From JBGPTK01 sp963797765 (lineage in GTDB: Bacteria > Acidobacteriota > Terriglobia > Acidiferrales > UBA7541), in NCBI GenBank assembly GCA_963797765.1, contig CAWCQU010000003.1:2046001-2110000 (forward strand): 64,000 nt of DNA. The letters run 5' to 3'. The translations under genes and the position numbers were made by a program. The notes beneath the pieces were generated by a model. That model saw nothing but the letters and a program-made list of their open reading frames with translations. It ran no database searches and had not been told where the DNA came from. This document shows, in pieces, positions 1 through 12,926 of the stretch. Each line of letters starts with the position of its first letter. The first letter of the stretch is position 1.

Positions 1-6
1 ACACAG

Positions 7-783
7 ATGAATGCGGGAAGGGAAATCGCGCGGTACCTGTCTTACATGCACCACCGCATGTTGTCTAATATTGGTCGGTCCCGATTTGATCAGGGGATGC
101 ATAATTCTCTACACGGTCTAATGCGGAGAGCTGGGAGGACTCGAACATCCGAAGATGTCAGGGATTTGATTCGTGACATTAGGCAGTATCAGCTAGGCCT
201 AACTTCCTTGACCCGAACCTGGGACGTCGAAAGCAGACTCCACGATCTGGAGGAACAAGTTAAAGCTAGAACTTCTGAAGCGGCAGTATCAGACGCCGTC
301 TCCGGTGCCGAAGCGGTAACGCTCGGGAGTCTTGGAAGCAAGCGCGTACTCTTTGCGATTATGCCTTTCGCTCAAGAGTTTGTTGACGTCTGGATTGGGG
401 GCATCAAGCGAGCAGCCGGCGGATCGGGGCTGACAGCGCTTCGAATTGACATGTTGACACAATCGAGCGAGATTACGGATGACATCGTGCAGGGAATCCG
501 CCTGTCCGAGGTCGTGGTAGTTGATGTTACAGGAAACAATCCCAACGTAATGTTCGAATTCGGCTATGCGTTGGCACTGAATAAGCGGCCTGTTGTCATT
601 AGCCAATCAACTGAGTTCTTATCGTTTGACATTAAAAATCTTCGAACCTTGATATATAGAAATACTTGGCAAGGTATAGAAAATCTTCATAAAGACCTGC
701 AACCGTTTATCAAAGGAGCTCTAGCGAAGCACCGCAAGAGACCTAAGCATAAAGCAAAGAGCGAGACACCCAGCCGAAAGTAG
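7..783 (+). CDS. TIR-like / nucleoside 2-deoxyribosyltransferase-like protein, possibly 5'-truncated
   Basis: The C-terminal half (residues about 113-200) has the pattern of the nucleoside 2-deoxyribosyltransferase / TIR-like fold: a first strand ending in FAIMPF, a middle segment ITDDIVQGIRLSEVVVVDVTG, then NPNVMFEFGYALALNKRPVV, where the Glu of the FEFGYA motif sits where the catalytic Glu is expected. Proteins with this fold bind or cleave nucleotides such as NAD and often act as effectors in anti-phage systems. The first 110 residues are charged and probably helical; I do not recognise them. The frame is open to the window edge, so the true start may lie outside. By eye the gene is more AT-rich than the genes downstream, which fits accessory DNA. 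Fold assignment is fairly safe; the biological role is unknown. Confidence 0.6.
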   Translation: MNAGREIARYLSYMHHRMLSNIGRSRFDQGMHNSLHGLMRRAGRTRTSEDVRDLIRDIRQYQLGLTSLTRTWDVESRLHDLEEQVKARTSEAAVSDAVSGAEAVTLGSLGSKRVLFAIMPFAQEFVDVWIGGIKRAAGGSGLTALRIDMLTQSSEITDDIVQGIRLSEVVVVDVTGNNPNVMFEFGYALALNKRPVVISQSTEFLSFDIKNLRTLIYRNTWQGIENLHKDLQPFIKGALAKHRKRPKHKAKSETPSRK

Positions 784-1122
784 AGAAGGACAAATTTGTC
801 CACAACTCACCTTGAACGGCAGGTGGCACTTCAGATGAAATTCCAATAGTTCTCCGTTGTCGTCGATTCAGATTGACAGGAGCCCCACGCACTTCCCACA
901 GACAAGAGAGTTAGGGGAATTTTAGCTGGCCTGCCGAGGATGCATGGCGCGGTCTGCGATATCCCTCTGTGCCAACATCGCTGAGACCGTTTTAGTACTC
1001 TTAATTAATGAGCAGGGCGAGGAAGGGTGGCGCTACACGACCACCCCTATTCGGCGTTGCCACACTCACTCTGAAGCTCCGACCCCCTAGAAAGAATCCT
1101 AGGGAATTTCCGGGACGCAATA
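784..1122. other. intergenic stretch with one end of a dispersed repeat
   Basis: I see no coding sequence here. The part from 1024 onward belongs to the dispersed repeat described separately. Confidence 0.4.
1024..1089 (-). repeat. dispersed intergenic repeat, copy 1
   Basis: Read on the minus strand, this 66-bp stretch matches 59715-59780 on the plus strand with 4 mismatches. The first 19 bases (TAGGGGGTCGGAGCTTCAG) also occur at 37622-37640. All three copies lie between genes. It behaves like a REP-type or miniature element rather than a gene. Confidence 0.75.
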
Positions 1123-1317
1123 CTAGCTGCTCCTGCTCATTTTCAGACCTTCGAATGCCAAATATCCTGCGACGATTACGCCGACCCCGCTCACCCACAC
1201 GGGAACCATCCAACCGCCGATCATTGCTTCCCACCGAAAGGCGATTCGCATCGCGTGCCCGATGGCGACGATGAGGAAAATAAGGCCGGCAACAAAACAG
1301 AATGTCTTTTGGCTCAT
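1123..1317 (-). CDS. small two-helix membrane protein
   Basis: This 64-residue protein has two hydrophobic segments (about residues 6-22 and 37-55), separated by a short loop with Arg, Trp and Glu, and a basic C-terminus (GLKMSRSS). A GGAGG ribosome binding site lies about 10 bases before the ATG, which supports real translation. I do not recognise a named family; short membrane proteins of this layout are common as conserved hypotheticals. It is predicted to sit in the inner membrane. Its last codons run close to the dispersed repeat at 1024-1089. Confidence 0.6.
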   Translation of the reverse strand: MSQKTFCFVAGLIFLIVAIGHAMRIAFRWEAMIGGWMVPVWVSGVGVIVAGYLAFEGLKMSRSS

Positions 1318-1649
1318 TGGCTGTATACCTCCAAAGAATCAATTCAGAAACTCGCGGATGGATTCTACTCCTTTTTATAGGGATACTGGGGGCGCTCGCC
1401 CAGAGGATGAGTGACACTTACATTCCTCTCGTGGAGATGGGAATTGGAGGGGGTGGGTGTTGAGAAGGCGGCAATCGGGAGATTGGCGTTCCCGGGGGGA
1501 ATCAACTCGCATCCGCCACACAATCTGAAGACTTGGCCCGCTTTAATTCCAGACGGAGAGCCAAGAACCCCTGCCATTCCGATGAAGCCGAAAAAAATGG
1601 GCACCCGTACGGCAGGAAAACGAAAGATGAAAAATGAAAAAACGAAGAA

Positions 1650-1684
1650 CCCCACCCTTTCCGATGAAACCGGAAAGGATGGGG
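1650..1684. repeat. strong hairpin (14-bp stem, 7-base loop)
   Basis: Arms 1650-1663 and 1671-1684 pair over 14 positions with one C-A mismatch, around the loop ATGAAAC. No T-run follows on either strand, so it is not a typical intrinsic terminator. A similar left-arm sequence (CCCCACCCTTTC) occurs without its partner near 59440, so it may be a dispersed hairpin element. Confidence 0.55.
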
Positions 1685-1719
1685 CACCCGGCCGGAGGCG
1701 ATGATCTAGCCAATCGCTC

Positions 1720-3001
1720 ATGCTTTCTTCAATCGCAGACCCGATAAGGGACGCATTACAAGCCCGGGCAGACCATCTTTCTGTTCTAGTTGGATGGGCG
1801 AATATTACTGTAGCTATAGGCGTTGCCTTAGAAGGAATAGAAATTTGCCATGACATTGTGGCATGGACGAAGCGGAAGAGACGGGAGAAACGTGAACTTA
1901 TTGTTCTGAAAGAACTCGCTCGAGATATTTCCTGTTAGTAAAGCAACGGCGAGCAACCGCAATCACATTCTGACGAGCCTAGATGGGTAAAACGGCTTCT
2001 TCGGATCGGATTAATAATTGTAGTGATCGGGGTAGTTGGAGAATGGAGGTGTGGCGCTAAGCTGGAGGATGCACACAATGCCATCCATGAATACGACGTG
2101 GCAAAGTTAACAGCAGCTGAAAAAGAAGCGGGCGATGCCGCAACATCTGCCAAGATCGCACACGAAGAAGCCGATGCTGTTAAAGGCATCGCCGACGAAG
2201 CGCGTGCGGATGCCAAAGACGCACTAGCAAAAGCCTCAAGCAGGCAACGTGAAGTGGCACATGCAGAAGCCGATGCAGCTAAGGCACAAACAGTAGCATC
2301 AAAAGCTTTAAGTACCGCCGACAAAGTAGAATCGCATCTAGCTGACGCGATGAAGCAAGCGAATGCGCTTACCGCCCAATTAGATCGTCTTACGACGCCA
2401 AGATCGCTACCGCACTCGTCACAAGTAATCGCGTCCCTAAAACCGTTCAAGGATACGGAATACATGTTCATTGAGGTTTGTGCAGACACGGAATGTGTCA
2501 ACTTACTAAAGGGACATCGACAGCGTTTTGGTCCTTGCCGGATGGAAGAGGGTAAAGTCTCCCCACCGCTTTCCTGGGCTTGTGCTCTGGGGAGACCCGA
2601 AAGGCGATGATGGGGCAGGAATCGACCTGGAGCCGGGAATTAAAGTCTCCATCGAGTCCACAATTCCCGATCTTGACAAGAACTCGCTTGAAAATCTTCC
2701 CGAATATGTTCGCGCTGCGATAGTTCTAAATTTAACCTTGGCCTCGAATGTGTCGCCACCAGAGAAAACAAGTCGGTTGGTGGGCACGGACAAAGCTTCG
2801 TCCACCGTTGTGCGCATTTCTGTCCGTCGGACGCCATGCCGTAGGCAAGGTCACACGAGAGTCGTAGGCCAAGGAAAAGCAGAGGTTGTGCTGCTTGTTA
2901 TCCAGACGGCACCACTACCCAAGAAAGCGTCATCGTATCCGAACGTGGCGGATTGGGCTATCATGGAGGGTTCGAAAATGCATTCTTACGACGGAGAATA
3001 G
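1720..3001 (+). pseudogene. membrane-anchored coiled-coil protein, frame-interrupted
   Basis: Three reading-frame pieces appear to be one protein. The first (1720-1938) holds a hydrophobic segment (WANITVAIGVALEGIEI) and a basic tail. After a stop the same frame reopens with a second hydrophobic segment (RIGLIIVVIGVVGEW, about 2002-2046) and a long Ala/Glu/Lys coiled coil full of AEADAAKAQ-type heptads up to about 2390. A globular C-terminal part then continues in the next frame from about 2510: removing one G from AAAGGGACATC joins LLK to DIDSVLVLAGWKR. The C-terminus is also uncertain, since a one-base shift near 2830 would give a stop at 2842. Similar unnamed proteins occur in Acidobacteria. 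The breaks could be real decay or sequence errors; I favour errors. Function unknown. Confidence 0.5.
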
Positions 3002-3003
3002 AG

Positions 3004-5682
<2,679 letters not shown>

Positions 5683-5746
5683 CTGAATCGATTTGCGCAC
5701 GCCCTGGAACGGTTGCTAACTCTTGTGCCGGTGAGGCACGGACATC

Positions 5747-6041
5747 TCATCTTCTGCTGTCTCTCGCAGACCGCAAGAGCGGACCCGCGAACGCGACATA
5801 GGCCAGCAAGAAATGTGAGCAAGAAGCCGGTCATTGCGGCCAACTGGCCGTAGTCGATACTTTCAGAAGGACATACTCCATCCCCCAGGCAAGCGCCACC
5901 GACAAGACAAGCAGAAAGAAACGACCGCCAGTAGACCGGCCTTATTTTGATGTCGCAATTTTTGCAGGCCACGCCCGCGAATCCGGCTGCCTGCGCCAGA
6001 TTCCGAGTACGTACCTGGTAGTAGCACCGAGGACAGGTCAC
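5747..6041 (-). pseudogene. small zinc-ribbon membrane protein with a probable frameshift
   Basis: The N-terminus from a GTG start (AGAGGA ribosome binding site 8 bases upstream) reads MTCPRCYYQ, and a second CKNC pair follows about 25 residues later: a CxxC-x(n)-CxxC zinc ribbon. After it, one frame gives a hydrophobic run (LVLSVALAWGMEYVLL) and the other a second one (MTGFLLTFL, continued as LAYVAFAGPLL after one more change). Joining them gives a ribbon plus two membrane helices ending at 5747. The unjoined frame runs on to 5631 with low-complexity Cys/Arg sequence that overlaps the end of acnA. I do not recognise a named family. Confidence in a real gene is moderate; the exact frame is uncertain. 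Confidence 0.45.
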
Positions 6042-6264
6042 GTCGCGATTCCTCTTCTATAAGTTCCACATGCGGTGCCTTATATTGCAGTAAAGTACGT
6101 TTCGAGTCTATAAACATCTACGTAGAGGGCGGTTCGGTACAGCGCAGCCAGTCCTGGCTGCGGACTTGGCGGATACTTGAGACTCTTCAAGAAGGTGAGG
6201 AGGCTTTTTCGCCAAAATTTTATCAGAATTTGCCGCGAAATAGCAGAATCATCCCACGGCCAGG

Positions 6265-6288
6265 CGGAGCGGAAGGAGATCCGCTCCG
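6265..6288. terminator. hairpin just past the S53 peptidase gene
   Basis: A perfect 9-bp stem (CGGAGCGGA at 6265-6273 and TCCGCTCCG at 6280-6288) with a 6-base loop lies 28 bases past the stop of the minus-strand peptidase gene. It is placed like a terminator, but no clear T-run follows. Confidence 0.4.
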
Positions 6289-6315
6289 GGCAAACGTTGG
6301 GAACTCGCCGACCCG

Positions 6316-9300
6316 CTACTGAACCACAAGTTGGACGGTTGTGGTGTGCTGATTCACTCCGGACTGGCCGGTGATCGTAATCGTGTAGGTGTCTTCGGCG
6401 TGGCCAGGCCGGTTCCAGCTCAGAGGAACGGTATGCGGGTTTCCCAATCCATTGTCCGAACATGACGAGCGCGGAGCTCTCGGCGGCGGCCGCCCTCGCT
6501 TAAAGACCACGGCTAATTGTGCAGGTGCTCCTGCACATCGATGGATCCGCAGGCGATTGCTCACGAAGAAGTCAGGGAGACGCCCAGTTGTGGACATGCT
6601 GGAGATGTCAATGGCACGTTCCCGTTATTGGTCACATTATCTGTCTGGGGAGGGTGCTCGCACGCCAACGATCTGGTTTCCAAAATTCAAGCTGGTGGTG
6701 TCAAGTACTGACCTGTCGGACCACCGGTTCCCGTCCCCGAAAGCGGGACAGACTGTGGGCTGCCCGGAGCGTTGTCCGTCAGGGTGAGGCTGGCACTTTC
6801 CGCGCATCCAGCGAAGGCGTGAAAGTGATCGAAAACGTGCAGTTCCCGCCAGCCGCCACTGTGGCCCCACAGGTAATTGTGTCTGCGAAAAGTCCGCAGC
6901 GTTCGGTACCCGTCAGACTGATGGCGTTGATGAAGAGCGACCGTGCCGGAGTTAGTCAGCGTGACCGTCTGAGCTGCGGCGGAATTCGGTTACGGTCTGA
7001 TTCCCGAAATTCAGACAGGTGGGGTTGAAGCTGGCCGCGCTGCCGCTGGCCCAGATGCCGGAGAGCGAAACCGTCTGCGGGCTTCCTGACAGCGTTGTCC
7101 GCCACGCTGATGGAGGCCGATTCAGCACCCAGTACAGAGGGCTTAAACGTCACGCTGATGCTGCAGTTTGTCCCGACAGCGACTGCCACGCCACATGAGT
7201 TTGTGAGCGAAAAGTCCAGCGGCATTGGCTCCGCTCACACTGATCCCGCTGAGCGCAAGGGACAGCCGATCCGTTATTCGTAAGTGTCACCATTTGCGCG
7301 GCGCTGGCGGCGCCCACGAAAATACTTCCAAATCCAAGAGTCGTTGGATTCAGGCTCGCGGACGGCGTACCACCGCCTCCTCCACCTCCGCCTCCGCCTC
7401 CACCGCCGCCTCCGCCACCGCAACCAACCTGCAACACCAGCAACACTGCGAGAAATGCTCCGCTCGCTCCGAAACACCAGCCGGCGTTCGGCGCCCGCCT
7501 TATGGAATATGCCGCGCCGCCAGGCAAGCAGGGCTGCCAGCAGCACCCAAACCCATAGATCGAAAGCGGGCCGCGGCGATTGGCTGGCACCGCAGGCGGC
7601 GCGTAGTCTGAATGCGCGGTAGTGGTGATCGTCAGGGTGGCGCTATTGCCGGCGGTGATCGGGATTGTTTGGAGTGAAGGTGCAGGTAGTGCCGGCCGGA
7701 AGCCCGGAACAGGAGAGCTCGACGAGTCCGGCGCGTCGTGACCGGATTGACAGGGATTGTGTAAGTAGCTGATTGCCAGCCGTGACCGTTTGGGAGGCGG
7801 GCGACGGCGTGCCAAAAGTAAAGTCGGCGGGGTTGGCGCTGGTGGCCCAGGCGTTGGCGAGATTGGTCACGTTCATCGAGCCGAGGCCGGTGGCCAGGTC
7901 ATAACCGGCACCCGCGCTAAATCCGGTGAGGATTCCATTCGCGTCGGATGGAACAGTTGCATTGCAATTTGGCGTTGCGAGCGGCTTATTCTCGCACGGG
8001 ACGGCAATCGTTCCTTTCGTGGTGTCATTGAAAATGCACGATGCGGCGGGTGTGCTGCTCGAATTGCAGCTAGACGTGGCCTGCGCGGCAGCCAACGTAT
8101 ATAAAGTCGGATTGATCAGGCCAAGGCCGTTAGTAGGATTGGATGCGTTGTTCCACCATCGCCATCACTCCGGCGAAAACCTGGACGGAAGCGGAAGTGC
8201 CGCCGACAAGAAGGAACTGCGGATTTTGGTTGTTTAAGCTGCAGACGCCGGTACCGGGGTTCTGATCGAGCTCGCACACAACATAGGACAGTTCCAACGA
8301 GCCCGTCGCCGGCAAACAGGGAGACGTCGGGGAGATCTCGCTTGCCGTCCGCAGGCACGCCGGGGCCCACCTGCCAACTAGGCTTGGCATATCCTCCAGA
8401 GCAGGATGCCGCGGTGGAGCCTGATGGAGTTGTGCAATTGCTCATGCCGCCACTGCCGCCAATCGCGGCAAAAACGGGAATTGCTGAACGCCGTAATATT
8501 GCAATTGGTCTCAGGATTCGAACTGGCGCCGAACAGCGCCCATACGGCGTTGGTGCAGGAGTCGTTCCAGGTGGTTTCCGGTATGTATCCCAGCGCCGAA
8601 GCCTGGGTGACCGGATCATTCGATGTGGCCCAGAACGTACTCGGATTGGTTGCTTGGTCAAAATCGGTGCCGCCCACTGCCGTATTGAATGGTGTGGAAG
8701 AGAGCCCACTCACTTGAAGGCCGACACAGCAGGCTGCGGAGCGGGAGAATTTACAGGCGGGTTGTAAACATCGCAACTAGCGGAGCCGCTGTCTCCCGTG
8801 GAAAGAGGACGGTGATGCCCTGGGCCGCCGCCTGTCCCCAAAGAGTGTTGTAGAACTGGTTGCCTAGCGGTAGCCGAGTTGAAGCTCGCAGAGTCCGAAG
8901 CTCTCACTCATGATGGGAGCGACATTATTGTTGATGATGAACTCTGCCGACAAATCGACGCCGTCTTCTCGTGGTTTCGTGGATTTGGAAGTGACAAACT
9001 TGATCGTCGCGCCCTTGGCCACGCGCGCCGGACCATTCCACGTCCAGTAGTGCTTCCGTCTCGTCGCCCGGGACCAGAAGCCGGATCGGGGCCGTTGACG
9101 ATTATTGCGGATCGTTCACGGGAAGTCCGAAAAGACTTCTGAAATTGTCGCACGTCCGAACGTAGATGTTGCTGCGTCCGACTACCGCGATGGTCTGTCC
9201 GGTGCCGTCAATCCCGGCGTTCCACAGAGGAAGAATATTGTAGATGGTGGCAAAATCGGTGGGCCCGAGCAGATTGCAAGTCATTACTCAGAGGACCGCA

Positions 9301-10109
9301 ACATAAAAGCCGGGCAAGCTGAATGCGGATTCACGGCACGCACTGTCGCCGGTCGCCTTCTCTTCGAAGATGCGCCGACGACGTGATGCATCGAGTGCCG
9401 ACGGAAATCGTTCAGGGAGTTTACGCCTGCGACAATTTGGGCGAGCGCCGCGGGAATTTGAGGATCACTTTCGTTTGCCCAGTGCGCTTCCCCGTTCACC
9501 ATGTATTGGTGAATCGCGGTGTGGAAAGCCTTTTGCACTGTGGAAGCCATGCCGGAAAATTCAATCAGCGTGCGGCCGGTCGACACCTTGTTGACGACGA
9601 AGCCCTGGGACTGCAGCCAAGTGGTGACGGTTTGGATGTCCTGATCGGAAGCGCCGAATTGCGCGCCGAATTGTTCGGGCGTCAGCCACTTGTGATAATT
9701 GGGAGAGGAATGGTCCTGCTGCTCGGCGAGCAATTTCTGGAAGGCTGCTTCCTGCTGCGGGCTGCGCTTCAGCACCAGCATCATGCGGTCCATCGGCAGC
9801 GTGCTGGGAGCCAGACCGCGATCGAATTCCGGGCGGGCCATGGGGACCGTGTTTCCGCGAAGGACTGTGAGTTGAGATTCGTCTATATCGCCGAGCGCGG
9901 TGCGTCCCACTGAAGAAGGGGCTTGCGGCGCCAGGCGCGGCATTCACGTTTTGACCGCTGATCAAACTGGAAGCGATTGGCGCTACAGCCCAGGCCAGAA
10001 GCGCGGCGCACAGTGCGATGGTAAGCCAGGAGCGCCGTCCGGAATTGCGTGATCCGCGCAAACGAGCCGCGCCCGGCACACAATTCTTAATCCGCGCGAA
10101 AAAGTTCAC
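6316..10109 (-). pseudogene. secreted S53 peptidase (pro-kumamolisin) with anchor-type C-terminal domains, heavily frameshifted
   Basis: Sedolisin/kumamolisin peptidases are secreted acid-active serine-carboxyl proteases made as pro-enzymes. Starting at a GTG with an AGGAGG site, the gene shows: a signal segment (ALLAWAVAPIASSL); a pro-domain (about 9900-9330: PNYHKWLTPEQFGAQFG); the peptidase domain, with TDFATIYNI, then the catalytic Glu/Asp block DETEALLDVEW near 9050, then STGDSGSASCD near 8780 and the serine motif VGGTSAS near 8190; then Ig-like stretches, a hydrophobic segment followed by a Cys and about 17 Gly, choice-of-anchor-D-like repeats (NPTTLGFGSIFVG, SLNFGNQIVG) and a terminal strand ending TVQLVVQ. 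The frame changes many times, yet each conserved block is intact, so sequence errors are the likeliest cause. Total length is about 1,260 residues. The likely role is extracellular protein degradation. Confidence 0.82.
7370..7421 (-). repeat. GGN trinucleotide tract encoding poly-glycine
   Basis: On the minus strand this is an almost pure run of Gly codons (GGT, GGC, GGA) inside the S53 peptidase gene, directly after a hydrophobic segment and a Cys. It works as a flexible linker and is a likely spot for slippage or polymerase and base-call errors. Confidence 0.85.
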
Positions 10110-10429
10110 GAGAGGCCTCCTGGTCGACTGGGAAGTTTGAATAGTTTATAACGCAATTTGCCTTGGAACGTGATGAAGCTTTGCCCAAGTTCCCAACATC
10201 TAAACAAAACTTTCATCTCGATTGGAAGGCGGCGGGATAAAAAGGGTTGTTTTAAATTTGAAGCGAAAACTCAATTTGTTGATTCCCATGCCCGCGCCGT
10301 CTCCCAAGAATGGCGGATTTCAATTCAGCCGCATGTTAATATCCGGAGTCCATTCGAGCATTTCCGGAGCAGATACTATCTCAATATGACTTCTCCCGCG
10401 GAAAAAGGCTTACAGCAATATTTCGCGAA
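10110..10429. other. divergent intergenic region
   Basis: This stretch lies between the start of the minus-strand peptidase gene and the plus-strand deaminase gene. I see only the AGGAGG ribosome binding site of the peptidase (about 10115-10125, minus strand) and no convincing gene or repeat. Confidence 0.4.
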
Positions 10430-10858
10430 ATGCTGGAAACCGCGATTCAGGAGGCCGAGCAGGGCCTTGCCGAAGGCGGCGTGCCCATCGGCGCCGCGCT
10501 TTTCGATCAGCATGGCAAATTGCTGGGCCGGGGACACAACCGCCGCGTCCAGGAAAATGATCCCGCGATTCACGCCGAAACGGATGCGTTCCGCAAAGCG
10601 GGCCGCCATCGCAATTATCGCGACAAAATCATGGTGACGACTTTGGCTCCGTGCTGGTATTGCAGCGGCCTGATTCGCCAATTCCGCATCGGTACCGTGA
10701 TTGTGGGCGAAAGCGTGAATTTTCCCGGCGGAGTGGATTGGCTGCGCGAACATGGCGTTGAAGTGATCGACCTGCACTCCGAAAAATGTATCCGCATGAT
10801 GGCGGATTACATTGCCGCGAATCCCGAGATCTGGAACGAAGACATTGGCGAAGAGTGA
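10430..10858 (+). CDS. cytosine deaminase, FCY1 type
   Basis: The 142-residue protein is a zinc-dependent cytidine/deoxycytidylate-deaminase-fold enzyme. The zinc motif is complete: HAE (proton-shuttling Glu) near residue 47 and PCWYC near residue 75. The C-terminus (IVGESVNFPGGVDWLREHG, then ANPEIWNEDIGEE) closely follows yeast Fcy1 cytosine deaminase, which ends in a W-x-EDIGE sequence, and unlike tRNA adenosine deaminases the protein is short. The expected reaction is cytosine to uracil in pyrimidine salvage. The gene stands alone on the plus strand, followed by the minus-strand beta-helix gene. The ATG at 10430 has no strong ribosome binding site. Substrate is inferred from similarity. 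Confidence 0.8.
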   Translation: MLETAIQEAEQGLAEGGVPIGAALFDQHGKLLGRGHNRRVQENDPAIHAETDAFRKAGRHRNYRDKIMVTTLAPCWYCSGLIRQFRIGTVIVGESVNFPGGVDWLREHGVEVIDLHSEKCIRMMADYIAANPEIWNEDIGEE

Positions 10859-10897
10859 GCTGTAATTCTGAGATTTCTTCCCGGCGCAAACGAGCCA

Positions 10898-12539
10898 CTA
10901 CTTCACCGTAATCTTTAAACCCGTTGGCGCGTTAGGAAGCGTACCCCCAATCGGAGTGAATTCAAATGCGCCGATATCAAACGCCGGGCCTTGCGGCCTG
11001 GGATGGCCGTCGAAATCGGTGCTGATAAACGGAATCGTCACTCCGGCATCGATCGCCGGGCTTGTCAACGACAGATGATAGTCGTGGCCCGCGGCATTCA
11101 CAAACGCGGGATTAGCGTTCTTCGAATGGGCTCCGATCGCAAACCCGATGGAACCCTGCGTTGAAAAGAATAAATTGTAGTCCTCATCGGCCGGGCCCAG
11201 TCCGCCGGATGCCACCTGATTCGTATAGCCATACAGAATGCAATTGCGCATTACCAGGCTGACCGGCGGCCCTTCGATTGCGTAGCCTTGATCTCCCCCA
11301 CCGCTGATGAACGTGGAATTGTAGAGAGAAGTGAGCGCGCTGGTGGCCAGCGCTTGCAGCGGAAAAAGTCCATTGCCGTAAGAGACGGAATTGATCAAGG
11401 TATAGGGCCCGCCGGCATCCCACAGGCGGAATCCGTATTTAATATTGTCGTGCGAAAGGCAATTGGTGCATTCGAAATACACCGCTTTGATATCAAATCC
11501 GCCATCGAGATTATCGTAGGCCACCGAATCACGAATAAACAGATGCGACGTGCCAAGATCATCGGAAAACCCATCGCCATTGCCATAGCTGGAGACCGGG
11601 CCGATATAAGTTTCCTTGTTGGAATGGCTGGTGACGCGGCTGATGAAAACATCATGCACGGTGTTTTCGAATCCCACGCCGTAGCGGGAATTAAAAACCA
11701 GGCAATCGTTGATGGTGATCTGGTTGGCATCGTCGCTCATGATGATGCCGTTCCAATTGTCGTGCACCGTTAGATTGGAAAGTTCGATGTCGTGGGCGGT
11801 TCCGTAAATATCCACGGAATTGCCGGCAGGCCGCGGATTCTTGTAATTGGTGATCTCGAAGCCCGAGATAATAAGGTAGGACTGCGTGCCGATGTTAAAG
11901 GCCTGCCCGTTGATCGCCGTATTATTTCCGTTCAGGATCGCGCCCGGTAAGCCCTTCATAGGTGATATAGGCGTTTACGGAGCCGGAAGGCGGAGTGACC
12001 GATTCGTTGTAGACGCCCGCGCGAACCACAACTGTGTCGCCAGGCAGCAAATTTGCTGGAAGCGTGGCCCAGAGTGCACCACGGCTGCGCCGAAGTGCCC
12101 GCGAAAGAATCGTTGCAGCCTACTGAATCCACAAAATAGGTGGTCCCTGAACCAGTGGCGGGCGTGTTGTAAAGGTCAGATCCCCGGAAATCGTTATAGT
12201 TCCCGCGGCATTTCGCGAGCGGACGCGATAGTGATACAGAGTGGAAGGCGCCAGGCCAATCAGCGCCAGGGTATGCGCTGTGCGGGGAAAGGTGTCGCGC
12301 ACCGTGATACTGCCGTAAGTGGCCGCGGTTCCATATTCAACTTGAGAATCAGCCGCGACATTCGTAGTCCAGGTGATGATGTCGGAAGTTGCGGCGACAT
12401 TCGTTGCCGTGATCGCGGAAAGGGTAGGCCCGGTTTGCGCGCGCGCGGCGGCAGGAAACAATGTAATCAACAAGAGCGTAACAAGCGTATTTCTCCGGCT
12501 CATCCGGCGCCGCAAACTGGCCGCGACCTGCAACATCAT
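10898..12539 (-). pseudogene. secreted fibronectin-III plus right-handed beta-helix protein, frameshifted
   Basis: The N-terminal piece (from an ATG at 12539 behind a GGGGG-rich site) has a signal peptide (LVTLLLITLFPAAARAQ) and a fibronectin-III-like domain with the S-TLYHYRVRSRNAAG motif. The long C-terminal piece (10898-11959) is a parallel beta-helix of the pectate-lyase superfold: short repeated turns such as IELSNLTVHDNWNGI and FISRVTSHSNKE, ending in SPAIDAGVTIPFISTDFDG and FDIGAFEF, which is common in Acidobacteria and Bacteroidetes surface proteins. The junction contains TYFVDSVGCNDSFAGTS in a third frame. At least three frame changes (near 12125, 12065 and 11955) must be repaired; the last by removing one G from GAAGGGCTT. 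The likely role is polysaccharide binding or cleavage; no catalytic residues could be assigned. Confidence 0.7.
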
Positions 12540-12639
12540 TTGCCCCCTGCCCGTTCGCTTCCGGCCTGACATGGCTCCGATTCCCAGGCCGAAAACCCGC
12601 AATCGCCGGCTGAAACTGCCAGGTACCGGAATCTCTTGA

Positions 12640-12926
12640 TGCTAGTGGCTGCTGCGAAGGCGCTGCAAGCTGTCCTCATGTACAGGTGTGATTCGCTGGG
12701 CACTGCGGCAGAATTTCACATGTTATGGAAGAGCATGCTCGAACCGGCCGCGGGAATAGCCGACAGCCGCTAAACGAGGGAATAGCGATCCGGCGGCGCG
12801 GCAAAGAAAATTACTTCTGCTCAAGCAATTTCGGTTTGCGCTGGATCCCTCTCCCCAAAACGGGCTCGGGATGACACCCAGGGGAACGGATTCGCATGCA
12901 ACACCGGAGTGTTCACGCGCAAGCTA
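12640..12926. other. intergenic, no feature recognised
   Basis: The stretch lies upstream of the beta-helix gene and downstream of the toast-rack gene, both on the minus strand. It probably holds the beta-helix promoter, but I cannot point to clear -35/-10 boxes. Confidence 0.3.
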
